The notes under the pieces are model-generated. The model ran no database searches. It was not told the origin of the DNA and saw nothing but the letters and a program-made list of their open reading frames with translations. Below are positions 54,287-63,157 of a DNA stretch of 64,000 nt, piece after piece. Both the position numbers and the translations under genes were made by a program. Origin of the DNA: Corynebacterium mastitidis DSM 44356 (GTDB lineage Bacteria; Actinomycetota; Actinomycetes; Mycobacteriales; Mycobacteriaceae); assembly GCF_000375365.1 (NCBI RefSeq), contig NZ_AQXB01000004.1, positions 1-64,000 of the forward strand, given 5' to 3'. Every line of letters begins with the position of its first letter. Position 1 is the first letter of the stretch.

Positions 54287-55657
54287 ATGTCGCAGCACCG
54301 GGGCCTGCTCACGCCCACGACTCACGCGCAGGTATCGGGTCATCGCTTTTTGACCCGCAGGATGTACCACGGCCTGGTGTTCGGGGACGCGCGTATGATC
54401 CACGACCCGCTGCGCACCCGCCAGCGCGCCGCCACCCTGGGCGCGGTCTTTTCCCTGCTCCTGGTGATGGGGGCGGGGCTCCTCGCGGCGCTGGACCCCA
54501 AGCCCACGCCCGGCGAGGACGAGCCGCTGCTGCGCGCCGCCAGCGGGGCCCTGTACGTCCGGGAGGGGGAGAAGGTGCACCCCGTGGCGAACCTGGCCTC
54601 GGCCCGGCTCGTCCTGGGGGAGCCCGCCGAACCCGCCGATATCGGGGACGAGGCGCTGGCCGGGCTGCGCCACGGGCACCCCCTGGGCATTCCCGACGCC
54701 CCGGGCCTCATCGCCGCGCACAACCCGGAGGAGGGCGCGCGCACCTGGTCGGTGTGCACCACCCCGGACCGGGTGCTGGTGGCGTTGGGCACCAGCCCCG
54801 CCCCGCTGGCCGAGGACGAGGCGGTGGTGCTGCGCGAAGTCTCCACGCCCACGGAATACCTGGTGACGGCGCGGGGACGCCGCGCGCTGCCGCCTCCCGA
54901 CGACCCCGCCGGGCTCATCGTGCGCCGCCGCATGGGCATCGACGAACGCACGCCGATGTGGCAGCCCCCGGCCCCCGTCCTCATGGGGATCGCCGAGCGC
55001 GAGCCCATCGCGTTTCCGGTGCCCCTGCCCGAGGTGGTGCGCGCCGGGGAGGAATGGTGGGCCGCCACCGCCGAGGGGGCGCGCCCGATCACGGAGCTCC
55101 AGGCCACCATGCTCAGGGACATGGGGGCGGCAAGCCGCGCGGGCGAGCAGGCGGAGATGGCCGCGCGCCCGGAGATGCCGCAGGGGCTGCTCCTGCCCGA
55201 GCGCGGCGCGAGGCTGCTCGACCCGGGGGAGACCGAACTCTGCTCCATCGGCGCCGAGGGCGGGGTGGGGCGCCCCGCGTCCGGGGAGTCTATGCGCGTC
55301 CCCGCGGACCTCCCCGTGGCGGCGGGCGGCCTGGGCGATCCCGGGAGTGCCCCCGCTGAGGCCCTGGGCGGTGGGGCTCGAGGGCGCGACGAGGCTGGGG
55401 TCGAGGCCGAGGAGGCGGCGGCCCGGCTCATGGTGGCGGACTCCTTTGCCTCGGAGCTGCGGGGAGCGGTGGCCGTGGACGCCGGTTTTGGCTACCACGT
55501 GGTCACCCCGCACGGGGTGCGGCACCGCGTGGACAACGCCGAGGCGCTCGCGGCGCTGGGGCTGCCGGAGCCGATACCGGGGTGGTGGCCGGCGCTGGCG
55601 CTGCTGCCCGAGGGCAGCGCCCTGGGCCGGGATGAGGTGCTGCGGGGAGGCCGGTAG
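54287..55657 (+). CDS. eccB: Type VII secretion protein EccB (ESX-4)
   Basis: 456 residues, membrane-core subunit with a large extracytoplasmic domain. N-terminal LLTPTTHAQVSGHRFLTRRM is the EccB signature. One membrane helix lies at about 48-69. The extracytoplasmic domain contains two cysteines (in WSVCTTPDRV and ETELCSIG) expected to form the disulfide of this family. The C-terminal repeats end with a HRVDNAEALAALGLPEPI segment. The ESX-4 assignment follows from position beside truA and rplQ. A regulator pair separates it from mycP. Confidence 0.92.
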   Translation: MSQHRGLLTPTTHAQVSGHRFLTRRMYHGLVFGDARMIHDPLRTRQRAATLGAVFSLLLVMGAGLLAALDPKPTPGEDEPLLRAASGALYVREGEKVHPVANLASARLVLGEPAEPADIGDEALAGLRHGHPLGIPDAPGLIAAHNPEEGARTWSVCTTPDRVLVALGTSPAPLAEDEAVVLREVSTPTEYLVTARGRRALPPPDDPAGLIVRRRMGIDERTPMWQPPAPVLMGIAEREPIAFPVPLPEVVRAGEEWWAATAEGARPITELQATMLRDMGAASRAGEQAEMAARPEMPQGLLLPERGARLLDPGETELCSIGAEGGVGRPASGESMRVPADLPVAAGGLGDPGSAPAEALGGGARGRDEAGVEAEEAAARLMVADSFASELRGAVAVDAGFGYHVVTPHGVRHRVDNAEALAALGLPEPIPGWWPALALLPEGSALGRDEVLRGGR

Positions 55658-55725
55658 GCGCGGGGCCGGGGAGACTGGCTGGTGGGGCGGTTGGGGTGGG
55701 TTTGGGATGGTTGGGGCGCGCGGCG

Positions 55726-56166
55726 CTAGGGGGTTCCGTGGCGGCGGTCGTAGCGCTCCCGGTGGGCCTCCACCTCATCGGCGTGGCTCTCCGCCCACTC
55801 GCGCAGCGCCGCCAGCGGGGTAACGATGGTGGAGCCGAGATCGGTGAGGCGGTAGTCCACGCGCGGGGGAATGCTGGTCGTGACCTCCCGGTGCACCAAT
55901 CCGTCGCGCTCCATGGAGCGAAGGGTCTCCGTGAGCACCTTCGGTGAGATTCCCTGCACGGCGGCCCGGATGTCCTTGAAACGCACCGGGGAACCGGGGG
56001 AAAGAACGGCCACGATCATGGGGGTCCAGCGGTCGGTGAGGTGCCGCAGCACCGTGCGGGAGGGGCAGTTCTTGTTGAGGATGTCCGGCTGCTGGTCGTG
56101 CTGGCCGTGCTGGCCGGACGGGGGAGCCGAGGGGGCGTTGTCCTTCGGGGCGGAGTGAGGTTGCAT
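55726..56166 (-). CDS. HxlR-family transcriptional regulator
   Basis: 146 residues with a winged-helix domain (about 35-135). NCPSRTVLRHLTDRWTPMIV includes Cys34 at the position used as redox sensor in YodB/HypR-type HxlR proteins. RFKDIRAAVQGISPKVLTE is the recognition helix region and RVDYRLTDLG the wing. The first 33 residues are polar, Gln/His-rich and variable. AGGAA precedes ATG 56166. Divergent from an NAD(P)-binding gene, its likely target. Confidence 0.88.
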   Translation of the reverse strand: MQPHSAPKDNAPSAPPSGQHGQHDQQPDILNKNCPSRTVLRHLTDRWTPMIVAVLSPGSPVRFKDIRAAVQGISPKVLTETLRSMERDGLVHREVTTSIPPRVDYRLTDLGSTIVTPLAALREWAESHADEVEAHRERYDRRHGTP

Positions 56167-56199
56167 GCCCGTTCCTATGGTTACGTTGAGGTAATCAGT

Positions 56200-56214
56200 T
56201 ACTAATAAATAGTA
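56200..56214. promoter_or_regulatory. HxlR operator candidate
   Basis: TACTA-ATAAA-TAGTA (56200-56214), a 5-bp palindrome in the 108-base divergent spacer. A second, shorter one, GTAA-TCAG-TTAC (56191-56202), overlaps its left edge. AT-rich dyads of this type are recognised by HxlR-family proteins. Confidence 0.5.
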
Positions 56215-56274
56215 TTGGCGGTGGATCGAATTCCGCAAGGCCCGCAGCGGCCCATACTGCAAAGGAGCAGCGTT

Positions 56275-56883
56275 ATGAACATTTCCATTATCGGAGCCTC
56301 AGGCATGGTGGGTTCCGCCCTCGCGGCCGAGGCCGAGGAGCGTGGGCACCAGGTCATCCGCTACACCCGGTCCGGTTCGCAGCCGGGGGCGCGGGCGCTG
56401 GACTTTTCCGACACCCCCGCGGTGAAGGAGGTGATCGAGGGCGGCGACGTCACCGTGATCAGCGTGGCCAGCCGCGACGATTACGACGCGGCGGTGGCGG
56501 CGCATAGGGCTCTGATCGAAGCCCGCCCGCGGGGCCGGTTCATCGTGATCGGAGGGGCCGGAGCCCTCCAGGCGGGGGAGGGGCTGCTCCTGGAGAGCCC
56601 GGACTTTCCCAGCGAGTACCTGCCCGAGGCCACGGCCTTCGCCGCGGTGCACCAGGCATATCACGAGTCCGAGGGTCTGGAGTGGAGCATGATCGCGCCC
56701 TCCCCGATGATCGCTCCCGGGGCGCGCACCGGCGAGTACAAGGTGGGGCTGGACACCCCGGCGGGCGACTTCGTTTCCGCGGAGGACTTCGCGGTGGCGG
56801 CGGTGGACGAGATCGAGCAGCCCCGCCACGCGGGTCGTCGCTTCACCGTGGCGTCCCGGGACGAGGCTGCGGCGCAGGGCTAA
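56275..56883 (+). CDS. NAD(P)-binding atypical SDR protein (NmrA-like)
   Basis: 202 residues, Rossmann fold. MNISIIGASGMVGSALAAEA holds the GxSGxxG dinucleotide motif. FIVIGGAGALQAG and WSMIAPSPMIAPGARTGEY are typical of NAD(P)H-binding SDR proteins of the YwnB type. A catalytic YxxxK is not evident, so a sensor or quinone reductase-like role is possible. AAAGGAG precedes ATG 56275. Its stop overlaps the mycP stop tail by four bases (56880-56883, convergent). Confidence 0.85.
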   Translation: MNISIIGASGMVGSALAAEAEERGHQVIRYTRSGSQPGARALDFSDTPAVKEVIEGGDVTVISVASRDDYDAAVAAHRALIEARPRGRFIVIGGAGALQAGEGLLLESPDFPSEYLPEATAFAAVHQAYHESEGLEWSMIAPSPMIAPGARTGEYKVGLDTPAGDFVSAEDFAVAAVDEIEQPRHAGRRFTVASRDEAAAQG

Positions 56884-58073
56884 ACCCTCCGGAGTTTTTT
56901 CGCCGTGGCTATGACACTGCCCCCGGGCCTGTGTCGGCGTGTGACGCCGAGAGCCGTTGCGGTCCCGACGGTGGCGACGATGAGCACGATCAGCACCGCA
57001 TGCAGTCGCGAGCGCGTCCGCCGGTCCGGAGGCCCCGGGATCGTCACGGAGGGGTGCGGGCGAGGCGGCGGCGGGGGCGGCAGGGCCGAGGTGAGGACGG
57101 CCTGGGGCGTTACCGCGCCGTGCGGAGGTTGGGCCGCCGCGAGGAGGAGGGTGCGCACCTCGGCGGGGCTGTAGTGCGGGGCGCGCTCCAGCACCAGGGC
57201 CGCGATCCCGGACACGATGGGGGCGGCAAAACTGGTCCCGATGAGGCCCTGGGGCGAGGCGACGAACCCCGAGGGGTCCGGCGCCCCCACCGCGCTGACC
57301 CACCCCTCGCCGGTGGGGCTGAGCCCCGCCGGTACCGTCCCCGGCGCGGCGAGCCGCAGCGGGCCACCCGGCAGGGAATAGGCGGCGAGGTCGTGGGGAG
57401 AATCCAGGGCGCCGACCGAGAGCACCGTGGGGGAGTAGGCCGGGTACACCACCGACGCTTCCTCGCATTGCGGCGAGCGGTTGCCCGCGGCGGCCACCAC
57501 CACGGTGCCGCTGCGCTCCGCGCGATCGAGCGCGGCGTCCAGCTCCGAGGCATCGAGGCGGCGGGCGCGCTCGGGAGGCAGGCACGCGACTACCGAAAGG
57601 TTAATGACGCGGGCGCCGCGATCCACGGCCTCCTCGATGGCCTTGGCCAGGGAGGACAGGGTGCCCCGGGCGTGGTCCTCCCCGGAGGGGGCGGGGGCCG
57701 TGGTGGTCTGCCGGATGCTGAGTATCGCCGCCCCGGGAGCCACGCCGGCGTCGCGCGAGGCGATAAGGCCCGCCACGATCGTTCCGTGGCCGTCGCAGTC
57801 GAGCAGGGGCGCGGGGTCCTCCGGGGAGACGAAGTCGGACCCGGGAATGACCTCGGCAAGCTGGGGATGCGGCGTGACCCCGGTATCGATGACGGCCACC
57901 GTGACACCCCGCCCCGAGAGGTGATTCGAGACGGTGGCGGGAGGGGCCGTGGGGCCCGGTGCCGGGACGCCGCCCGCGCACCCCTCCCGTGCGTGCAGCG
58001 CGGGCGCCGCCGCGATCAGCGCCGCGAACAGCACGCCCACCAGTCCGAGGTAGTGCCAGGACGGAGGCATCAT
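56880..58073 (-). CDS. mycP: Mycosin serine protease MycP (ESX-4)
   Basis: 397 residues. Signal peptide (about 8-27, LGLVGVLFAALIAAAPALHA), subtilisin-like domain and a C-terminal membrane anchor (about 358-378, LHAVLIVLIVATVGTATALG). The catalytic triad is D63 (VIDTGVTPHP), H96 (DGHGTIVAG) and S281 (GTSFAAP), with oxyanion N198 in AAAGNRS. The Pro-rich linker PPPPPPRPHP precedes the anchor. The ATG overlaps the eccD stop by four bases, so the two are coupled. Confidence 0.93.
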   Translation of the reverse strand: MMPPSWHYLGLVGVLFAALIAAAPALHAREGCAGGVPAPGPTAPPATVSNHLSGRGVTVAVIDTGVTPHPQLAEVIPGSDFVSPEDPAPLLDCDGHGTIVAGLIASRDAGVAPGAAILSIRQTTTAPAPSGEDHARGTLSSLAKAIEEAVDRGARVINLSVVACLPPERARRLDASELDAALDRAERSGTVVVAAAGNRSPQCEEASVVYPAYSPTVLSVGALDSPHDLAAYSLPGGPLRLAAPGTVPAGLSPTGEGWVSAVGAPDPSGFVASPQGLIGTSFAAPIVSGIAALVLERAPHYSPAEVRTLLLAAAQPPHGAVTPQAVLTSALPPPPPPRPHPSVTIPGPPDRRTRSRLHAVLIVLIVATVGTATALGVTRRHRPGGSVIATAKKLRRV

Positions 58074-59464
58074 CCCAGCCCCCTGATGAGAGCGAAGAAC
58101 CCCATGTGGTGCAGGCAGAGCGGGAAGATCGCCGCCACCGCCAGGGACTCCAGGCGCTCCCACCACACGATCTGGGTGGGCTCCGGCGGCGGGACGATGC
58201 TCAGCCACCACGGAACGCTCAGGCACCCCGCCACCAGGAGGAAGCCGAGTACCTCGGACGCGACGTGCGCATGCGCCATGACGACCGCCGCCACCATTCC
58301 GCTGAGGGAGACGCATACCTGGGACCACACGGCGTACGGGTGCGGATGCATGAGGGCATGGATGCCGCTCACGAGGGACACGCCGAGGACCAGGACGGTG
58401 CTCAGAGCGGAACCCGCCGAGGCCGCCGGGGCGAGGCCGAGGCAGAGCAGGGCGGGGCAGAGCGCGGCGGCGATCCCGAGGTGAAAACCCTCGTAGAGGC
58501 GCTGCGCGCGCCGAGCCCGGCGCTCCGCGTGGGCTGGGTGGGCGTCGGCAAGCCCCAAATCCTGCCCGGCCGAGGGAATCCTCGGCGGGCTCAGCCCCAC
58601 CAGGGAGGTGGCGAGGCGCGGAGCCAGGAAGAGAAGCAGAAAGGAAAGGAGGATGACTCCTGCGGCCACCCCGGGTAGGTGATGGGTGAGCCACCACAGG
58701 ATCGGGGCGCTGATCCCCAGCAGGCAGGCCGTGGCGGCGGCACACACGGCCCTCGGAGGCAGCGTGCAGGCGGAGAGCGCGAAGAGCACCAGCGCCATTC
58801 CCGCCGACAGGAGGCCGGAGAGCGCGGCGTACGGGACCCAGCCCGGCGGCGCGCTGTGGTACACCCAGAGGAAACCGGCGGCTCCGGCGCAGGCGATGCC
58901 GCAAGCGATGACGCCGGGCATGGGGCGCACCCACAGGGTGAGCAGGAGCGCGGCGGCAAGGGGCGGGAGGAAGGACGCCCACGGGGGAATCCAATGGGAA
59001 AGCAACACCGCGCAGGCGATGAGGCCCGTGGTGGCGTAGGCGTGGCTGAGCCGATCGGGCGTGACGGCGCGATACTCGGAGGCCGCCTCGACGAGGGCCT
59101 CCGTGGCGTCGCGGACCACGGGAGGCGGAGATTCCTGGCGGGGAATGAGCAGGAGGGTATCGCCGTCGTGGAGCCCGGTGCGGGAAAGCGGCGCGGTGGC
59201 GTCGATCTCCCTCCCGAGGCCGCTGCGTGCCTGCCAGGGCCGCGTGAGCATGGGGGCGTCGCACAGGCTCAGCAGCTCCGAGAGGCACTCCACGAGCGTG
59301 GAATGTTCCGGAAACGCAATGTCCGCTTCGCGGCGATAGGAACCAGCCTGCATGCGCACCCGCAGCCTGAGCATATGGTCGACGGCCATGAGCGAAATCA
59401 ACTCCCCCGAGTCCTGACGTGCCACCCCCGAAAGTCGGGCACTTCCAACATATGACTCCATCAT
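58070..59464 (-). CDS. eccD: Type VII secretion membrane protein EccD (ESX-4)
   Basis: 464 residues. An N-terminal ubiquitin-like domain (about 30-110, from LRLRVRMQAGSYRREADIAF) is followed by about 11 membrane segments, the pore-proximal part of the ESX core. The start is uncertain. ATG 59464/59461 is at the far end, with CAGAAT eight bases before the second. ATG 59389 begins just before the ubiquitin-like domain but has a poorly spaced GGGGGAG. Divergent from eccC with an 81-base gap, and coupled to mycP. Confidence 0.9.
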   Translation of the reverse strand: MMESYVGSARLSGVARQDSGELISLMAVDHMLRLRVRMQAGSYRREADIAFPEHSTLVECLSELLSLCDAPMLTRPWQARSGLGREIDATAPLSRTGLHDGDTLLLIPRQESPPPVVRDATEALVEAASEYRAVTPDRLSHAYATTGLIACAVLLSHWIPPWASFLPPLAAALLLTLWVRPMPGVIACGIACAGAAGFLWVYHSAPPGWVPYAALSGLLSAGMALVLFALSACTLPPRAVCAAATACLLGISAPILWWLTHHLPGVAAGVILLSFLLLFLAPRLATSLVGLSPPRIPSAGQDLGLADAHPAHAERRARRAQRLYEGFHLGIAAALCPALLCLGLAPAASAGSALSTVLVLGVSLVSGIHALMHPHPYAVWSQVCVSLSGMVAAVVMAHAHVASEVLGFLLVAGCLSVPWWLSIVPPPEPTQIVWWERLESLAVAAIFPLCLHHMGFFALIRGLG

Positions 59465-59545
59465 GGACTATTCTGTGAGGCATGTCCACGGCAGGGGGTC
59501 GTGGGCGAGGGATAGGCCCAGCTCACGGGCGTGCAAGGGGGGATT

Positions 59546-62500
59546 GTGGAGGCGACTCATGCGACCACGGCACCGGATTTATGCGTGCAGTATCGGGCCG
59601 TGGGCGGGCGCGTTCCGGCCCCGCCGCGGCCGGAGGGAACCCTCAAGGCGCTCCCGGTTCCCGCGGCGCACCGGCCCGCCGCGACGTCGCTGTTGAGGCT
59701 CCTGATGCCCGTGGTGATGGTCTCGGCCATGGCCGCCATGGTCACGGTCATGTTTCTCTCCTCGGGAACGGTCAACCCGATGATGCTGGTCATGCCGCTC
59801 ATGGCGGCGATGGGATTTTTGATGATGTTCTCCCCGCAGGGAGGTCAGGACGCGGACGATACGCGGCGCACATACCTGAGGCATGTGGGGCAGCTTCGGG
59901 CCGCCGCAGCGGACAACGCGGAGGCGCAACGCGCAAACGAGACGCATCGGTATCCCCCTCCCGGAGAGCTGTGGGCCATGGTGGGGCGGGAGCGCATGTG
60001 GGAGAAGGAACGGGATGACGAGGACGCCCTGGAGGTGCGGATAGGCCTTGGCGCAACCGCCCTGTGCACCCCGATAGAGGTGAGCGATCCCGGCGCGACC
60101 GAGGACCTGGACCCCGTGTGCGCTATCTCGCTGCGCAGCACGGTACGGGCCGTGAGCACCGTCGCCGACAGCCCCGTGGTGATCCAACTGCGGGCCTTCC
60201 GCTACGTCTCGGTGACGGGGCGAGGGGCCCTCGACTGCGCGCGGGCCCTGCTGAGCGGCCTGGTATTCCAGCACGGCCCCGAGACCGTGGGGCTGAGCGC
60301 CGCGCCGGGCCAGGAAGGCTGGGAGTGGCTGAAGTGGCTACCGCACACCCGGCATCCCGAGCGCGCGGCGTACCGCGTAGCGGTGACGGGGGAGGACTGC
60401 CCGAATATCCCGGAGGCTGATACCGTCATCGAGGTATCCGAGGCGGGCGGCGGGCTCATCCGGCGGCGCGCCGAGGAGGAGGGGTTAGCGCTGCACCTCG
60501 ACGGCGAGATCGTGGTGCATACCGCGGCGGGGGCGGAAAGAATCGGCACGCCCGACCGCATGACTCAGGCCCAGGCCGAGTCCCTGGCGCGGCGCATGGC
60601 GCCCTATCATCGCCCGGACGGACCCGAGGGTGCGATGCCGGGAAGGACGCCGAACGATCTCCTACAGATGTTGGGAATAGGTGATGCCGACGCGCTCACT
60701 GCGGAGACCATGTGGGCCGAGCGAAGCGAGCCGGAGACAACCCGGTTGACCGTGCCGCTGGGGGCGCACACCGCCACGGGTGCCCCCGTATGGCTCGACC
60801 TGAAGGAATCGGCGCACGGCGGCATGGGGCCGCATGGGCTGTGCATAGGGGCCACCGGATCGGGAAAATCGGAGCTGCTGCGCACCCTGGTCGTGGGCCT
60901 GACGGCTACCCACAGCCCCGAGGAGCTGACGCTGATCCTGGTGGACTTTAAGGGCGGTGCCACGTTCCTCGGGCTCGATCGGCTCCCGCATACCTCTGCG
61001 GTCATCACCAACCTGGAACAGGAATCCGTGCTGGTGGAGCGGATGCACGACGCCATAGCGGGGGAGATGAACCGCAGGCAGGAGGTGCTCCGGGCGGCCG
61101 GAAACTTTGCCAACGTGCACGACTACGAGGCCGCGCGCCGGGCAGGGAGGGACGATCTTGATCCCATGCCGGCGCTGCTCATAGTGGTAGACGAGTTCTC
61201 CGAGCTCCTGGGGCAGCACCCCGACTTTGCGGATCTGTTCGTGGCGGTGGGGCGCCTCGGCCGCTCCCTCCACGTGCATTTGCTTCTCGCGAGCCAGCGG
61301 CTGGAGGAGGGGCGCCTGCGCGGGCTCGACTCGCACCTTTCCTACCGCATCGGGCTGCGCACCTTCTCGGCTGCGGAATCGCGGCAGGTGCTGGGGGTGC
61401 CGGACGCCCACGACCTCCCGGCCGTGCCAGGCATGGGCTTTATCAAGGCCGGGCCGCAGGACGTGGTGGGGTTCCAGGCCGCGTACGTGTCCGGCCCGGT
61501 CATACACTGCCGGGAGATAGGCGGCGGAAACCACGGCGTGAGGCCCTTCCGGAGCTGGTCCGACATCGATAGCGCGCGCACCACGGTGTGCGAGGAGGGA
61601 TCGCGCACGCTTCTCGACGCCGTGGTGGACGCCGCGTGCGAGGCGGCGAAGAAGCGCGGCAGCCGCGCCCGAACCCTCTGGTTGCCGCCCCTGCCGGACT
61701 CGGTGGAGCTCGCCGGAGTGGTGGAGCCGATGGGGTTCCTGCGGGCTGCGGTGGGAGTGATTGATCGCCCCTATCACCAGCGCCAGGACCCCTTGGTGCT
61801 GGACTTCACCGTGGGCGGCGGGCACGTGGCCCTGTGTGGAGGCCCGAGATCGGGCAAGTCCACGGCGCTGGGGAGCATCGTGGCCTCGCTGGCGGCCACG
61901 CACACGACGTCCCAGGTGCGGTTCTACGTGGTGGACATGGCGGGGGATTCTCACAGCGTCCTGGGGCGCCTGCCCCACGTGGCCGGTGTGGCCGGAAGGA
62001 AGGACCTGGGGCGGGTGCACCGGATCTTCGACGAGGTCACGGCCCTGATGGAGGCCGGTGAGCCGGACGACGGCAGGCACACCTTCGTGGTGATCGACGG
62101 CTGGCACGGGCTGGTGGCCGACTGCGAGGAGGAGGTGGAAAGGGTGGCGCGCCTGGTTGCCGACGGCGCGGCCGCCGGCATCCACGTTATGATCTCCACC
62201 CAACGGTGGACGGTGCTGCGCCCCGCGATCCGGGACCTTATTGATTACCGCCTGGAACTGCTGCTGGGCGAGGCGATGGATTCCCTGATCGACCGCAAGG
62301 CCCAACAGAAGATTCCCGCGCGCCCGGGCCGGGGGATCACTCAGGAGGGGGAACAGATGCTGTGGTGCATGTGCTCCCCGCAGGATATTGCGCACATCAC
62401 CACGGCGGCGGCCGATCAGGAGCCCGTCCCCTCCCTGAAGGTGCTGCCCTCCTCCCTGCCGCTGTCCGAGCTTCCCCCTGGGCGGGGATGCGCGGTGGGG

Positions 62501-63157
62501 ATCGGCGGCGTGCACATGGAGCCGGTGTACTGGTGGCAGGACCACGTACTGTGCGTGGGCGCGCACGGCTCGGGCAAGAGCACCGCGCTGCGCACGCTCA
62601 TGGCGGGAATCGGCGGAAAGGGGCCGCGGTGGGCGCGGATCGTGCTCGTCGATCACCGGCGCGCACACCTGGGCGAGGTCCCGGAGGAGATGCTGGCCGC
62701 GTACAGCGCCTCCGCGCCCGGCACGGCGGAGGCGCTGCGGAACACCGCTGCGACCCTTCGGGAACGGATACCCGGGCATGAGGTGAGCGCCGCCCAGCTA
62801 CGCGAGCGCGCGTGGTGGGAGGGGCCGGAGATATACGTGGTGGTAGACGACGCCGACCTGGTGGACCCCGGAGCCCTCGCGGAACTCGTTCCGCTTATTC
62901 CGCACGCCCGTGACGTGGGGTTGCACCTCGTGGTAGCGCAGAAATCCGGTGGCATTAATAGGGCCCTGTATCAGCCTTTCCTGGCTGCGCTGCGTGATCA
63001 AATGCCGGTGGTGCTGCTGCTCGACGCGGATAAGGAGGAGGGGGCCATCTGCGGGATGAAGCCGCTGCCTCAGCCGCCGGGGAGGGGGCGATGGTCGTCC
63101 CCGGGGGCGGAGGCCGAGGTGATACAGGTGGCGCGCGTGGAGGAGGGCGAAGAATGA
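59546..63157 (+). CDS. eccC: Type VII secretion ATPase EccC (ESX-4)
   Basis: 1203 residues, FtsK/SpoIIIE-family motor of ESX secretion. Two membrane segments (about 50-90) anchor it. Three ATPase domains have intact P-loops: GATGSGKSE (residue 435), GGPRSGKST (765) and GAHGSGKST (1005). The first also has LLIVVDEFSEL as Walker B. EccCa and EccCb are fused in one chain. GTG 59546 is chosen over the GTG at 59531 because AAGGGG lies five bases before it. The stop overlaps the next ATG (ATGA). Confidence 0.93.
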   Translation: MEATHATTAPDLCVQYRAVGGRVPAPPRPEGTLKALPVPAAHRPAATSLLRLLMPVVMVSAMAAMVTVMFLSSGTVNPMMLVMPLMAAMGFLMMFSPQGGQDADDTRRTYLRHVGQLRAAAADNAEAQRANETHRYPPPGELWAMVGRERMWEKERDDEDALEVRIGLGATALCTPIEVSDPGATEDLDPVCAISLRSTVRAVSTVADSPVVIQLRAFRYVSVTGRGALDCARALLSGLVFQHGPETVGLSAAPGQEGWEWLKWLPHTRHPERAAYRVAVTGEDCPNIPEADTVIEVSEAGGGLIRRRAEEEGLALHLDGEIVVHTAAGAERIGTPDRMTQAQAESLARRMAPYHRPDGPEGAMPGRTPNDLLQMLGIGDADALTAETMWAERSEPETTRLTVPLGAHTATGAPVWLDLKESAHGGMGPHGLCIGATGSGKSELLRTLVVGLTATHSPEELTLILVDFKGGATFLGLDRLPHTSAVITNLEQESVLVERMHDAIAGEMNRRQEVLRAAGNFANVHDYEAARRAGRDDLDPMPALLIVVDEFSELLGQHPDFADLFVAVGRLGRSLHVHLLLASQRLEEGRLRGLDSHLSYRIGLRTFSAAESRQVLGVPDAHDLPAVPGMGFIKAGPQDVVGFQAAYVSGPVIHCREIGGGNHGVRPFRSWSDIDSARTTVCEEGSRTLLDAVVDAACEAAKKRGSRARTLWLPPLPDSVELAGVVEPMGFLRAAVGVIDRPYHQRQDPLVLDFTVGGGHVALCGGPRSGKSTALGSIVASLAATHTTSQVRFYVVDMAGDSHSVLGRLPHVAGVAGRKDLGRVHRIFDEVTALMEAGEPDDGRHTFVVIDGWHGLVADCEEEVERVARLVADGAAAGIHVMISTQRWTVLRPAIRDLIDYRLELLLGEAMDSLIDRKAQQKIPARPGRGITQEGEQMLWCMCSPQDIAHITTAAADQEPVPSLKVLPSSLPLSELPPGRGCAVGIGGVHMEPVYWWQDHVLCVGAHGSGKSTALRTLMAGIGGKGPRWARIVLVDHRRAHLGEVPEEMLAAYSASAPGTAEALRNTAATLRERIPGHEVSAAQLRERAWWEGPEIYVVVDDADLVDPGALAELVPLIPHARDVGLHLVVAQKSGGINRALYQPFLAALRDQMPVVLLLDADKEEGAICGMKPLPQPPGRGRWSSPGAEAEVIQVARVEEGEE

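Noticed and set aside
56880-59489. An 869-codon minus-strand frame that contains mycP
   Set aside because: Only the part from 58073 down has protein-like sequence and a signal peptide. The upstream part overlaps eccD in another frame and is Arg/Pro-rich noise.
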